Notes: a model not told the origin generated them from the letters alone. A stretch of 32,947 nt of DNA from Oscillochloris sp. ZM17-4 (GCF_019599295.1 NZ_JAIEWN010000013.1:101705-134651), one strand, 5' to 3'. Numbered from the stretch's first letter, positions 1-8,231 are shown. Translations and numbers: made by a program.

Positions 1-790
1 ATCGCGGGCAACTGGGTGTAGGTTCGGACGGTTCGGCGATCCAGGCCAGTGGCGGCGGCGATCGCGCGCAGTGACCAGCCTTGCTGATGCAGGGCACGAA
101 CATGCGCGTGGCGCGCCGCTTTTGCCGTCGCCCGCGCGTGTTGGTTCTGCACTCGACGCGAAGGCGGCGCAGCGCGGGAAACGACAGGCGGAGGGAGGTG
201 CGTATCACCCACCGATGTGTCCGGAGCCGTTGGCATCGCGGCATGATCAGTCGCCACTGGTACGGCGATGGTGAGGATGTCCTCCAGCAGCTGGTGCTGC
301 TGCTGAAAGACCTGCAACAGGGCGGCACCCACGTTTTTGAGCAGATGCCAGCGGTCGGCGACCTGGATGGCGTTGGGAGCACCTGATCGCGCTCCTTCAG
401 CATAGCTGCCGCCCCGGTCGCGGGTGATGATCATCACCCCAGGGTGCGCACGGAGCCACTGGGCCAGGGTGTCGGCCTGCCGATCCGGCAGCAGGTCGAT
501 CGGCTGCTGCCGTTCATGATCGACGAGAATCGTGCCATACGTATGGGCTTTCCACAAAATTTGCGCACCGTGATCGGGACATGAACCGCCCAGTCGGCCC
601 AGGGAAGATCGGCAAGCGTCCGGGTATAGCGGCTATGCACGCGGGCCGTTTGGGTGCCACACGTCGGGCACCACGCGTGATCGGTCGTCGCTACGACGTG
701 CATGGTGATGGCGTGAGTTGCGTCGTCGATCTGGATGTCGTCAAGGTGGAGTGTGGTTGGGTCATGGAGCAGCAAAGAGGGGATGTCCAT
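1..790 (-). pseudogene. ISL3-family transposase, internally deleted, runs off the window
   Basis: Read on the minus strand from ATG at 790, the first part carries the ISL3 N-terminal zinc-finger region: CPTCG, then [15 protein letters not shown]. After VRKF (near 557) the frame changes. The second part (from about 554) gives [22 protein letters not shown] and then [25 protein letters not shown], which are typical of the ISL3 DDE core and stay open to base 1. ISL3 transposases normally have about 100 residues between these two blocks, so the middle has been deleted and the join at 555-557 is out of frame. In the original frame translation stops at 434. The 3' end lies outside the window. No functional transposase can come from this copy. 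Family assignment is from motif recognition. Confidence 0.8.
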
Positions 791-828
791 AGGTTTTCAT
801 GACATCCTAGCACGTTTTTGTCCTCGAT

Positions 829-849
829 CACCAAAAGGCCGGAAGAGCC
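829..849. repeat. Putative terminal inverted repeat of the ISL3 element
   Basis: On the minus strand this reads GGCTCTTCCGGCCTTTTGG, 39 bases upstream of the transposase start. Ends of ISL3-family elements commonly begin with a GGCTCTTC-like sequence, so this is probably the left end. The ISKra4-type coding sequence breaks off exactly here, which fits insertion of ISL3 into it. The other end and the target duplication are outside the window and cannot be compared. Confidence 0.5.
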
Positions 850-1332
850 AATTGTACACCGGCCTTGACACGCACCATCCGCAGTGCTATCGGATACCTC
901 CGGTTGCGCTATCCCCCGAACACACTGCTGCAACACTGTGATCTTCATGGTGATGTGAAACCAGTCCAGAATATGCTCCGCTTCTGGGTGCAGATACCTC
1001 GGTAATAGGCGCACCGTCGCCCCTCCATCGGAGAAGAAGGTTACCTGTTGGTTCGCCTGCATCCCTTGCGCCTCCAGGACATCCCAGAGTCGGCGTTTGG
1101 GCTTGGTGTCAAAGGCGCGTACCAACGCAAAGCATTTGCTCGAAGGCGGAAGCGTTTCTGGGTCGTCACGCTGGAAGGAAAGAATGCTTTTGCCTGCGAT
1201 GACCTCGAAGAGGTTTCCCGTTTTTGCGTCCGTCGTCCCCCTCCGCGCACGGACAATGCCGCCATCGAGACCGACCGTTTGTGTGGTATCGTCCCTACGA
1301 CGCAGGAACACCCACTTGATGAGCCTATCACC
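850..1332 (-). pseudogene. ISKra4-family transposase fragment
   Basis: The minus-strand reading frame is open from 1332 (a stop codon lies at 1333-1335) and contains GLDGGIVRARRG, FEVIAGKS, KPKRRLWDVLEAQGMQ, QQVTFFSDGGATVR and PEAEHILDWFHITMK. These are characteristic of the central and catalytic region of ISKra4-family transposases. The N-terminal part is missing. The C-terminal part is cut at about 850, where the ISL3 end begins and the frame runs on into ISL3 sequence. The fragment is therefore a broken older element interrupted by a younger one. A GTG at 1311 could start translation, but the product would lack the protein's N-terminus. Confidence 0.75.
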
Positions 1333-1445
1333 CTATGGTAGCGTACCAGAGAACTGGTCTATGATATCTATGTACCAGCCAAGGACATCGCAGATGGGTT
1401 TCGTGGGATCGATGCCCGACGACGGCATACGGAGGAGGCCAGACC

Positions 1446-2372
1446 ATGCGGATCGGCTATGTCCGTGTTTCGACAGCTGATCAGAACCTGCATCTCCAAC
1501 ATGATGCGCTCCAGGCCGCAGGGTGCGAGCGCCTGTTTAGCGACACGGTGAGTGGCGCCCGCGTGGATCGTCCGGGGCTGACCGCAGCACTGAGCGCATG
1601 TCGGTCGGGCGACACCCTCGTGATGTGGAAGCTCGACCGGTTGGGGCGCTCACTCCCACACCTCGTGGAGATCGTGCAGGATGTATACGCCCGTGGTGTG
1701 GGTTTCACCAGCTTGCAGGAGCAGATGGATACGACGACCTCGGGCGGGAAGCTGATCTTCCACATCTTCGCATCACTGGCCACATTTGAGCGCGATCTGA
1801 TCCGGGAGCGAACCAACGCCGGGTTGGCGGCGGCGCGCGCGAGAGGCAGACATGGTGGCCGTCCGAAAGGCGTCGACCAGAAGAAGCAGAAAGCGGCGCT
1901 GGCCTATCGCGGCGGGCTACAGGCCGAGGAGCGCATGGCGCGAGCGGCGGCGGCGCTAGAGCGGGTCGGCCTGGGCCAGCGCATGGACCACAAGCCCCAG
2001 GAGCTCTCGGGCGGCCAGCAGCAGCGGGTGGCGATCGCCCGGGCGCTGGTGACGCAGCCGGCCCTGCTGCTGGCCGACGAGCCGACCGGCGCGCTGGACA
2101 CGCGCACCAGCGCCGAGGTGATGGAGCTGCTGACCGACCTGAACCAGCGCAGCGGGATGACCGTGGTGCTGGTGACCCACGAGCCGGACGTGGCCCGCTA
2201 CGCCCGGCGGCTGCTGGAGATCCGCGACGGCCAGCTCCAGCGCGATGTGCCGACCGCCGAGGCATGGGTCGATCAGAACCCGCACGCGCCGGGCGCGGCG
2301 GTGGGGCCGGTCGTGCGGGCGCGGCGGGTCGGCCGCCTGCCAGTGGCCCGCCAATGGAGGAAGAGCGCATGA
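1446..2372 (+). CDS. Serine recombinase fused to C-terminal half of a MacB-type ABC ATPase
   Basis: The first 150 or so residues are a resolvase/invertase catalytic domain: MRIGYVRVSTADQ with nucleophile Ser9, WKLDRLGRSLPHL, and FERDLIRERTNAGLAAARARGR. The helix-turn-helix tail that should follow is gone. From AYRGGLQAEERM (about residue 153) the protein becomes the back half of a MacB/LolD-type ATPase: signature LSGGQQQ (187-193), Walker B and D-loop DEPTGALD (211-218), and H-loop His245. Walker A and the Q-loop are missing, so it should not bind or hydrolyse ATP normally. A good ribosome site (GGAGGAGG) precedes ATG 1446, and the stop overlaps the permease start (ATGA at 2369). The missing front half of the same kind of ATPase lies at 21356-21617. 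Probably a chimeric pseudogene whose translation could still be coupled to the permease. Confidence 0.8.
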   Translation: MRIGYVRVSTADQNLHLQHDALQAAGCERLFSDTVSGARVDRPGLTAALSACRSGDTLVMWKLDRLGRSLPHLVEIVQDVYARGVGFTSLQEQMDTTTSGGKLIFHIFASLATFERDLIRERTNAGLAAARARGRHGGRPKGVDQKKQKAALAYRGGLQAEERMARAAAALERVGLGQRMDHKPQELSGGQQQRVAIARALVTQPALLLADEPTGALDTRTSAEVMELLTDLNQRSGMTVVLVTHEPDVARYARRLLEIRDGQLQRDVPTAEAWVDQNPHAPGAAVGPVVRARRVGRLPVARQWRKSA

Positions 2373-3721
2373 GCACGAACGAGCAGCTCCACATGCCAGC
2401 CATCCCGCCGACGCGCACGAATGTGGACGCCCCAGCTCCCACCGATACGGTAGGGGATGACCTCTGGGAGGGCGGGATCGGCTGGGTCGAGACCTTAGGC
2501 ATGTCGCTCGCCAGCCTGCGCGGCAACCCGCTACGGACGATCCTGACCGTGCTCGGCGTCTTGATCGGCGTGGCCTCGGTGGTGGCTCTGCTGGCGGTTG
2601 GGCGCGGCTCGCAGGCGGCGATCACCTCGGCGATTACCGCCAACGGGGCCAACCTGCTGACGGTGCGGCCGGGGGCCGCCAGCGCCGGCGGCGTGCGCGG
2701 CGCGGTCGGCTCAGGCGGGTCGCTGACCATGGCCGACGCGACCGCGCTGGAGAACCCGCAGGACGTGCCCGATGCGGCCTACGTCTCGCCAGAGTACACC
2801 GGCAACGCTCAGCTGGTGGCCGGCAGCAACAACCAGAACACCCGCATCACCGGGGCGACGCCGGTCTACCCCAGCCTGCACAACAATACCCTGGCCGAGG
2901 GCAGCTTCTTTGCCGACAGCGACGTGCAGGCTGCGGCGAACGTGGCGGTGCTGGGGGCGAACGTGTCCAGCGAGCTGTTCCCCAACGGCGACGCGCTAGG
3001 CCAGCAGGTGCGGATGAATGGCCAAAGCTTTCGGGTGATCGGGGTGCTGGCAAGCTCGGGCGGCACTGGCTTCGGCTCGATCGACGACGGGGTGATCGTG
3101 CCGCTGAGCACCGCCCAGCGCAAGCTCTTCGGCGCGCGGGCTGCGGTGGGCGGCTCGTTCAGCGTCTCAACCATCGTCGTCCAGGCGGCCAGCGCGGGCC
3201 AGATCGACGCGACCCTGAATGAGATCAACACCACCCTGCGCCAGCGCCAGAACCTACCGCTGGACGGCAGCGGCGACACCTTCAGCGTGATCAACCAGGC
3301 GGCCATCTTAGCCACGGTGACGCAGACAACGCAGATGCTGACGCTGTTTCTGGCGGCGATTGCGGCGATCTCGCTGCTGGTGGGCGGGATCGGGATCATG
3401 AACATTATGCTGGTGTCGGTGCGCGAGCGGACCCGTGAGATCGGGCTGAGCAAGGCGCTGGGCGCCCGCGAGGGCGACATCCTGCTGCAGTTCCTGTTCG
3501 AGTCGCTGGCCCTGAGCGGGGTGGGCGGGCTGGTGGGCCTGGCCCTGGGCGCGGCGATCGCCCTGGCGGTGGGGGCAAGCGGGGCCATGCAGGTCCAGCT
3601 CAGCCCCGACGCGGCCCTGCTGGCCCTCGGCTTCGCGCTGGCAGTGGGTCTGTTCTTCGGCATCGCCCCGGCCCGCAGCGCGGCCCGGCTCGACCCGATT
3701 GTTGCCCTGCGGTATGAGTAG
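2369..3721 (+). CDS. MacB-type ABC transporter permease
   Basis: A 450-residue membrane protein of the MacB/FtsX permease family. One N-terminal transmembrane helix follows the SLRGNPLRTILTVLGVLIGV motif (residues about 48-67). A large extracytoplasmic MacB core domain comes next, then three C-terminal helices that include LLVGGIGIMNIMLVSVRERT and FGIAPARSAARLDPIVALRYE, the usual family ending. ATG 2369 was chosen because it overlaps the upstream stop (ATGA) and is preceded by GGAGGAAGAG. Such permeases work with a cytoplasmic ATPase and a MacA-type adaptor to export peptides, lipids or drugs, or in mechanotransmission. Here the upstream ATPase lacks its Walker A half and the adaptor is missing, so the complex is probably non-functional unless another locus supplies these parts. 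Confidence 0.9.
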   Translation: MSTNEQLHMPAIPPTRTNVDAPAPTDTVGDDLWEGGIGWVETLGMSLASLRGNPLRTILTVLGVLIGVASVVALLAVGRGSQAAITSAITANGANLLTVRPGAASAGGVRGAVGSGGSLTMADATALENPQDVPDAAYVSPEYTGNAQLVAGSNNQNTRITGATPVYPSLHNNTLAEGSFFADSDVQAAANVAVLGANVSSELFPNGDALGQQVRMNGQSFRVIGVLASSGGTGFGSIDDGVIVPLSTAQRKLFGARAAVGGSFSVSTIVVQAASAGQIDATLNEINTTLRQRQNLPLDGSGDTFSVINQAAILATVTQTTQMLTLFLAAIAAISLLVGGIGIMNIMLVSVRERTREIGLSKALGAREGDILLQFLFESLALSGVGGLVGLALGAAIALAVGASGAMQVQLSPDAALLALGFALAVGLFFGIAPARSAARLDPIVALRYE

Positions 3722-3756
3722 GGGACAGGGGATAGGGGATAGGGGACAGGGGATGG
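3721..3756 (+). repeat. G-quadruplex-type tandem repeat
   Basis: Five runs of four G separated by ACA, ATA, ATA and ACA, then AT and GG, start at the last base of the permease stop codon. This matches the strict pattern for a four-tetrad G-quadruplex on the plus (coding/RNA) strand. It lies between the permease and the diguanylate cyclase, where it could slow transcription or act on the mRNA. Similar GGGGAYA strings are dispersed in some Chloroflexota genomes (from memory). Confidence 0.8.
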
Positions 3757-3787
3757 ACACATACGGCACGACCTATCCGAGGATGCC

Positions 3788-4630
3788 ATGTTCAATTGGC
3801 TGAACCGGCGGAGCCGGGGCCAGGGGATGGCCCTCAGCCTCGCCCTGATGGCCCTGATTGGGCTCGTCGATATGTGTACGAGCTATGAGTTCGATCTGAG
3901 CAACCTGTACATCGCCCCGATCATCCTGATCACCTGGACGCTGGGGCACCGCGCCGGCTGGGCGATGGCGATCAGTTGCGCTGGCCTGCGGGTCGCTACC
4001 GATGTGGTCACCCGCAGGCCGGTGAGCCATCTCGGGGTGTACCTGTGGTCGTTTGTCGCCAGTGGGCTGATCTTCACGATCCTCGTGGTGCTGATCACCC
4101 AGCTTCACGCCGCCCTCAGCGCCCAGTATCGGCAGGCCCGCCATGATCCGCTGACCGCCCTCTGCAACCGTGCCGGATTCTACGAGCTGGCCGAGCGCGA
4201 GCTGGCCCGCAGTCGGCGCAGCGGCGACCCGCTGACCGTCGTCTATCTCGACTGCGATGGCTTTAAGGCAGTCAATGATCGCTACGGGCATCACATGGGC
4301 GATCAGGTGCTGCGTGCGGTTGGGGCGACCCTCAATGACGCGCTGCGGCCGAGCGATGTGGCGGCCCGCATGGGCGGCGACGAGTTTGTGCTGCTGCTGT
4401 CAGGCGTGGCCCCGCCGACAAGCCAGCCGCTGGTTGAGCGGATCGCGGCGGCGCTCGATCAGGTCATGCAGTCCGGCGGCTGGCCGGTCTCGTTCAGCGT
4501 CGGCGCGGTGACCTACGCCGTTGCACCGGAGTCGGTCGACGGGCTGCTCGCCCCGGCCGACGCGCTGATGTACACGGTCAAGCACGCAGGCAAGAACCGG
4601 GTGGCCCACCAGGTGATCCCCGCAGCCTAG
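3788..4630 (+). CDS. Membrane-bound GGDEF diguanylate cyclase
   Basis: A 280-residue protein with about four hydrophobic segments in residues 13-105 and a C-terminal GGDEF domain. It should make cyclic di-GMP from two GTP at the inner face of the membrane. The domain opens with HDPLTALCNRAGF (119-131), the metal site lies in VVYLDCDGFKAVND, and the active-site loop GGDEF (196-200) is intact. The inhibitory I-site RPSD (187-190) sits five residues before it, so product inhibition is likely. No recognisable ligand-binding sensor domain is present besides the membrane part. ATG 3788 has GAGGA seven bases upstream. It follows the MacB-type permease after the G-rich repeat and converges with ackA. 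A decayed copy of its first codons, MFNWLDRP, occurs at 21630. Confidence 0.92.
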   Translation: MFNWLNRRSRGQGMALSLALMALIGLVDMCTSYEFDLSNLYIAPIILITWTLGHRAGWAMAISCAGLRVATDVVTRRPVSHLGVYLWSFVASGLIFTILVVLITQLHAALSAQYRQARHDPLTALCNRAGFYELAERELARSRRSGDPLTVVYLDCDGFKAVNDRYGHHMGDQVLRAVGATLNDALRPSDVAARMGGDEFVLLLSGVAPPTSQPLVERIAAALDQVMQSGGWPVSFSVGAVTYAVAPESVDGLLAPADALMYTVKHAGKNRVAHQVIPAA

Positions 4631-4644
4631 CCCAGGCGCCCGTG

Positions 4645-5835
4645 CTATGCGCTGGCGAGCAGGCTGCGCGTATGCCGGGCGATCATCAGATCCTCGTCAG
4701 TCGGGATGACCCAGGTCGCCACGGTGCTGTCGTCGGCGCTGATCTGGGGGCCGCCGCGCTCGTTGGCGGTCGGGTTGAGGCGCAGTCCCAGCCACGCGGC
4801 CTCTCGACAGACCCGCGCCCTGATCGGTGCGGCGTGCTCGCCGATCCCGGCGGTGAACACGAGCGCGTCGAGCCCGCCCAGGGTGGCGGCCAGCTCGCCC
4901 AGCGCCCGCCCGATGCGGTACACGAATAGGTCGATCGCCTCCGCGGCGCGCGGCGCGCTGCTGTCGAGCAGCGCGCGCATATCGTTGCTAACCCCCGAGA
5001 CCCCTAGCAGCCCCGACCGATGGTAGAGCAGATCGGTGATCGCGGCGACGTCCATGCCGTGCTCACCCATCAGGTAGAGGATGACGCCGGGATCGAGCGC
5101 GCCGCAGCGCGTGCCCATCATCAGGCCGTCGAGGACGCTGAAACCCATCGTGGTGGCGACGCTCTTGCGCCCGCGCATGGCGCACATGCTGGCCCCGTTC
5201 CCCAGGTGCGCGACGACCACTCGCCCATCGGCCAGCGGGCCAACCACCTCGGGCAGCACGCTGGCGATGTACTCGTAGGACAGGCCGTGAAAGCCGTAGC
5301 GCCTGATGCCCTGGTCGCTTAGGTCGTGCGGCAGGGCAAATGCCTGGGCCACGTGCGGCTGGGTGTGGTGGAAGACCGTGTCGAAGCATGCGACCTGCGG
5401 AATCTGCGGGTGGTGGGTCGCCAGGGACTGGATCGGGGCCAGGTTGTGGGGCTGATGAAGTGGGGCCAGCGGGGTGAATGTCGCCAGCTCCGCCATTACG
5501 GCGGCATCGACCAGCACCGGCGCCGAGAAGCGCCCGCCGCCGTGAACCACACGGTGCCCGACGCCGATCAGGCGCATGCCGTCCTCGTGATGGTCGATCC
5601 AATCTAGCAGCAGGCCGATCGCCGTCTCGTAGCTGAACGGCTCGCCTAGGGCGATCTCACGACTCAGCAGCTGCTGGCCCTGGGCATCAGCTACGCTGAA
5701 GCGCGGCTGTCCGCTAATGCCGTCGATCGCCCCGCTGTACACGCGGGTCAGCGGCGTCGCACCGCGCTCAGCTGTAAACAGCGCAAACTTGATACTCGAC
5801 GATCCGGCATTGATCGCCAGAATGACATCGGTCAT
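4645..5835 (-). CDS. ackA: Acetate kinase
   Basis: A 396-residue protein, the usual family length, catalysing acetyl phosphate + ADP to acetate + ATP in the cytosol. Recognisable motifs are NAGSSSIKF near the N-terminus, GHRVVHGG, FDTVFHHT, RRYGFHGLSYEY, HLGNGASMCA, the MGFSVLDGLMMGTRCGALDP segment, FTAGIGEHA, and the C-terminal Glu in PTDEDLMIARHT. Everything looks intact. GGAGG lies just before the ATG on the minus strand. It is transcribed away from the pgm-gnd cluster and convergent with the diguanylate cyclase. With the phosphoketolase at 26962 it would complete substrate-level ATP formation from pentose phosphates without phosphotransacetylase. Confidence 0.96.
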   Translation of the reverse strand: MTDVILAINAGSSSIKFALFTAERGATPLTRVYSGAIDGISGQPRFSVADAQGQQLLSREIALGEPFSYETAIGLLLDWIDHHEDGMRLIGVGHRVVHGGGRFSAPVLVDAAVMAELATFTPLAPLHQPHNLAPIQSLATHHPQIPQVACFDTVFHHTQPHVAQAFALPHDLSDQGIRRYGFHGLSYEYIASVLPEVVGPLADGRVVVAHLGNGASMCAMRGRKSVATTMGFSVLDGLMMGTRCGALDPGVILYLMGEHGMDVAAITDLLYHRSGLLGVSGVSNDMRALLDSSAPRAAEAIDLFVYRIGRALGELAATLGGLDALVFTAGIGEHAAPIRARVCREAAWLGLRLNPTANERGGPQISADDSTVATWVIPTDEDLMIARHTRSLLASA

Positions 5836-6289
5836 GGCTGGATCCTCCGTTTGCCATGGGCAAGCAGCAGCGCGAGGCTACACGAGGCCATAGGGAGTGT
5901 GCCGAAAGCGGGCGAGATTCACCCAAACACCCTACACCTATAGCACTGAGCAGCAGGCTTGAGCCACTGAGGCACTGAATCTGGTGGCTCGCTGCGCTCG
6001 CGCCTTCCTCATAACAGGCTCAATCTCTCTGCCCGCCGCTATAAGAGGTGTGTCGGCCTGACTTGCGCCGGCCAGCGAGAAGTCGCGCAAGGCGCATGGC
6101 AGAGTATCACGATTTTGGTGTCTGGAGAAGTGAGAAAGGTCGGATCACGATCTCTACTTTACCCCTGGCACTGCCAGGGACAGCTGCTCAGCGGGACGGC
6201 ACATACCTTGCTAGTACCGTTATGCGGAAATCCCTATCATCCACATGTACCGCAATGTGTGCCAATTATCGTATGGATACGCCTCTTCG
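5836..6289. other. Intergenic region between ackA and the pgm remnant, no gene seen
   Basis: This stretch separates two divergent units and has a lower G+C content than its neighbours in its second half. I see no convincing coding sequence; the open frames lack codon bias and recognisable domains. It contains the octamer ACTGAGGC twice near 5972-5986, which also builds the large palindrome at 20957, and a small inverted repeat CCTGGCA...TGCCAGG near 6164. Promoters for ackA and for the rightward unit must lie here or in the next element, but I cannot place them securely. Confidence 0.5.
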
Positions 6290-6397
6290 CTTTAGCGTTG
6301 CCTTAGCTGGCATGCACCCGTCTCTTCATCTCGCTTCTGTACACTGGCCTACGCGAACCTTGGGGCAGCAGTCGTGATGATACGCATGGAGTTGGCC
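6290..6397 (+). promoter_or_regulatory. Duplicated pgm leader/promoter region, copy 1
   Basis: From CTTTAGCGTTGCC onward this matches 23561-23668 with a constant offset of 17,271 bases and only scattered differences. The similarity begins sharply at 6290/23561 and continues into the pgm coding start. The shared block, including GCATGCACCCGTCTCTTCATC, therefore probably holds the pgm promoter and leader. GGAG six bases before ATG 6398 is the likely ribosome site. Confidence 0.6.
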
Positions 6398-6559
6398 ATG
6401 AACGTGAGCCCGTTGGCGGGGAAGCCGGCCGAAGAGTCGATGCTGGTGAACATTCCCAGGCTGGTCAGCGCCTATTATACGGAGACCCCTGTGCGCCGCC
6501 TGCTGGAGGAGGCGCAGGCAATCGTGAGCGCTGCGCTGGCAGATCAGGCGGGGGGATGA
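6398..6559 (+). pseudogene. pgm: Phosphoglucomutase remnant: first and last codons joined, middle deleted
   Basis: An open 53-codon frame joins the N-terminal 31 codons of phosphoglucomutase ([14 protein letters not shown] ... YYTETP) directly to its last 22 or so ([21 protein letters not shown]). The intact gene at 23669-25324 shows what is missing: about 1.5 kb including the catalytic serine and all substrate loops. The 5' part differs from the intact copy at only two positions, while the short 3' part has several silent changes, so this is a diverged paralogue and not a simple copy. The frame is preserved and the stop overlaps the next start (ATGA), so the stub could keep translational coupling to the phosphatase gene. 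No enzyme activity is possible. Confidence 0.93.
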
Positions 6560-7140
6560 TCATGCCCCTGAAGCTCTACCTGGTTCGGCACGGCGGCACC
6601 TCATGGTCGGTCTCTGGCCAGCACACCGGCCGCAGCGACATCCCGCTGACCCCCCAGGGCGAGGCCGAGGCGCGACGCCTCGCGCCGCGCCTTCAGGCGG
6701 TGGCGTTCACCCATGTGCTGACCAGCCCAAGCCAGCGGGCGCGCCGGACATGCGCGCTGGTGGGCCTGGAGCCGAAGGCCGCGATCGACCCCGATCTGTC
6801 CGAGTGGGCCTATGGCGACTATGAGGGCCGGACCTCGGCCGACATCCGGGCGGAGCGCCTGGGCTGGGATGTCTTCCGCGATGGCTGCCCGCACGGCGAG
6901 TCGCCGGCCCAGATCGCGGCCCGCGCAGATCGGCTGATCGCCCGCCTGCGCGCGCTGGACGGCAATGTCGCGCTGTTCTCGCACGGCCAGTTCGGCGCGG
7001 TGCTGGCCGCGCGCTGGATCGGGCTCACCGTGGTCGAAGCGCAGCACTTTCGGCTCGACACCGCATCGCTGAGCATCCTCGGCTACGACCCGCATCACCC
7101 CGAGGTGGCGGTCATTGCGATGTGGAACACCAGCGCGTAG
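6556..7140 (+). CDS. Histidine phosphatase family protein (phosphoglycerate mutase-like)
   Basis: A protein of about 194 residues of the histidine phosphatase superfamily. The phospho-acceptor motif LVRHGGTSW (His12) is at the N-terminus, followed by SPSQRARRTCAL, the catalytic acidic segment EWAYGDYEGRTSADI and the second catalytic histidine in LFSHGQFGAVLAARW. The family includes cofactor-dependent phosphoglycerate mutases and many sugar-phosphate phosphatases; sequence alone does not fix the substrate. The start may be ATG 6556, overlapping the pgm-remnant stop, or ATG 6562 (MPLKLYLVRHG). Its place between pgm and gnd suggests a role in sugar-phosphate turnover. In the paralogous segment at 25.3 kb this gene is absent. 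Confidence 0.88.
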   Translation: MIMPLKLYLVRHGGTSWSVSGQHTGRSDIPLTPQGEAEARRLAPRLQAVAFTHVLTSPSQRARRTCALVGLEPKAAIDPDLSEWAYGDYEGRTSADIRAERLGWDVFRDGCPHGESPAQIAARADRLIARLRALDGNVALFSHGQFGAVLAARWIGLTVVEAQHFRLDTASLSILGYDPHHPEVAVIAMWNTSA

Positions 7141-7199
7141 GCGCGTGTACCTTGAATGACGCTGAGCCCCCGCGTGGGCTTGGAAGGAGATAGATCGCT

Positions 7200-8231
7200 A
7201 TGCAACTTGGAATGATCGGCCTCGGGCGCATGGGCGCGGGTATGGTGCGCCGCCTGATGCGGGGCGGGCACACGTGCGTCGTGTATGACCGCGATCAAGC
7301 GGCGGCGGCCGAACTGGCCGGCGAAGGCGCGACCGCTGCCACGTCACTCGGCGATCTTGTCGCCACATTGGAGACGCCGCGGGTGATCTGGCTGATGATC
7401 CCCGCCGCTGCGGTCGATTCGGCGCTCCAGGATCTGCGCGGGCTGCTCCAGCCCGGCGACAGCGTGGTCGATGGCGGCAACTCGTACTACATCGACGACA
7501 TGCGCCGGGCGCAGGAGCTGGCAGCCAGCGGCATCACCTACATCGATGTGGGCACGAGCGGCGGCGTGTGGGGGCTGGAGCGCGGCTATTGCATGATGAT
7601 CGGCGGGCCGCAGGCCGCCGTGCAGCAGCTCGACCCCATCTTCAAAGCGCTGGCCCCCGGGGCGGGCACGATCGCGCGCACGCCTGGCCGCGCGCGGCTG
7701 GGCGGCACCGCCGAGGCTGGCTACCTCCACTGCGGGCCGAGCGGGGCCGGCCACTTCGTCAAGATGGTACATAACGGGATCGAGTACGGGATCATGGCGG
7801 CCTACGCCGAGGGGCTGAACATCCTCAAGCACGCCAACGTCGGCGCGCAGGGCCACGCCATCAGCGCCGAGATGACACCGCTGCGCCACCCGGAGGACTA
7901 CCAGTACGATCTGGACCTGGTCGACGTGGCTGAGGTCTGGCGGCGCGGCAGTGTGATCGCCTCGTGGCTGCTCGATCTGACCGCGACGGCGCTGGTGGCG
8001 GACCCACAGCTCGCCCAGTTTACGGGCCGGGTCTCGGACTCGGGCGAGGGGCGCTGGACGATCCTGGCGGCCATCGAGACGGGCGCGCCCGCGCCGGTGC
8101 TGAGCGCGGCGCTGGACCAGCGCTTCGCATCACGCGGCGAGGACGACTTCGCCGACAAGCTGCTCTCCGCGATGCGCTTCCAGTTGTCGAGATCGCCTGG
8201 TCGATCGTCGAGCCCATCCTCGACGACGTGA
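7200..8231 (+). CDS. gnd: 6-phosphogluconate dehydrogenase (decarboxylating, short type), altered C-terminus
   Basis: This enzyme converts 6-phosphogluconate to ribulose 5-phosphate and CO2 with NAD(P)+. The Rossmann motif MIGLGRMGAGMVRRLMRGG is at residues 4-22, DGGNSYYIDD and DVGTSGGVWGLERGYCMMIGG form the substrate site, and the catalytic lysine lies in GHFVKMVHNGIEYG. The length suits the short GndA/YqeC type. The native sequence ends near MRFQ (about 8184). Beyond it the frame runs into a zwf tail read out of frame ([15 protein letters not shown]) before stopping at 8231, so the last few native residues have been replaced. Activity may survive because only the extreme C-terminus is affected. 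AAGGAGA lies before ATG 7200. The same leader sequence appears at 25330 fused to zwf. Confidence 0.92.
   Translation: MQLGMIGLGRMGAGMVRRLMRGGHTCVVYDRDQAAAAELAGEGATAATSLGDLVATLETPRVIWLMIPAAAVDSALQDLRGLLQPGDSVVDGGNSYYIDDMRRAQELAASGITYIDVGTSGGVWGLERGYCMMIGGPQAAVQQLDPIFKALAPGAGTIARTPGRARLGGTAEAGYLHCGPSGAGHFVKMVHNGIEYGIMAAYAEGLNILKHANVGAQGHAISAEMTPLRHPEDYQYDLDLVDVAEVWRRGSVIASWLLDLTATALVADPQLAQFTGRVSDSGEGRWTILAAIETGAPAPVLSAALDQRFASRGEDDFADKLLSAMRFQLSRSPGRSSSPSSTT

Noticed and set aside
1340-1445. Resolvase recombination site (res) between the IS fragment and the recombinase
   Set aside because: Several short palindromes such as ACCAGAGAACTGGT are present, but they do not form the repeated dimer sites expected of a res region, so the claim cannot be supported.
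1705-2730. 341-codon minus-strand open frame
   Set aside because: It crosses the recombinase/ATPase fusion and the permease start, is proline- and arginine-rich, and has no recognisable domain.
6048-6377. Small gene in the ackA-pgm intergenic region
   Set aside because: The open frame has no suitable codon usage or domain, overlaps the duplicated leader in its last part, and has no ribosome site.
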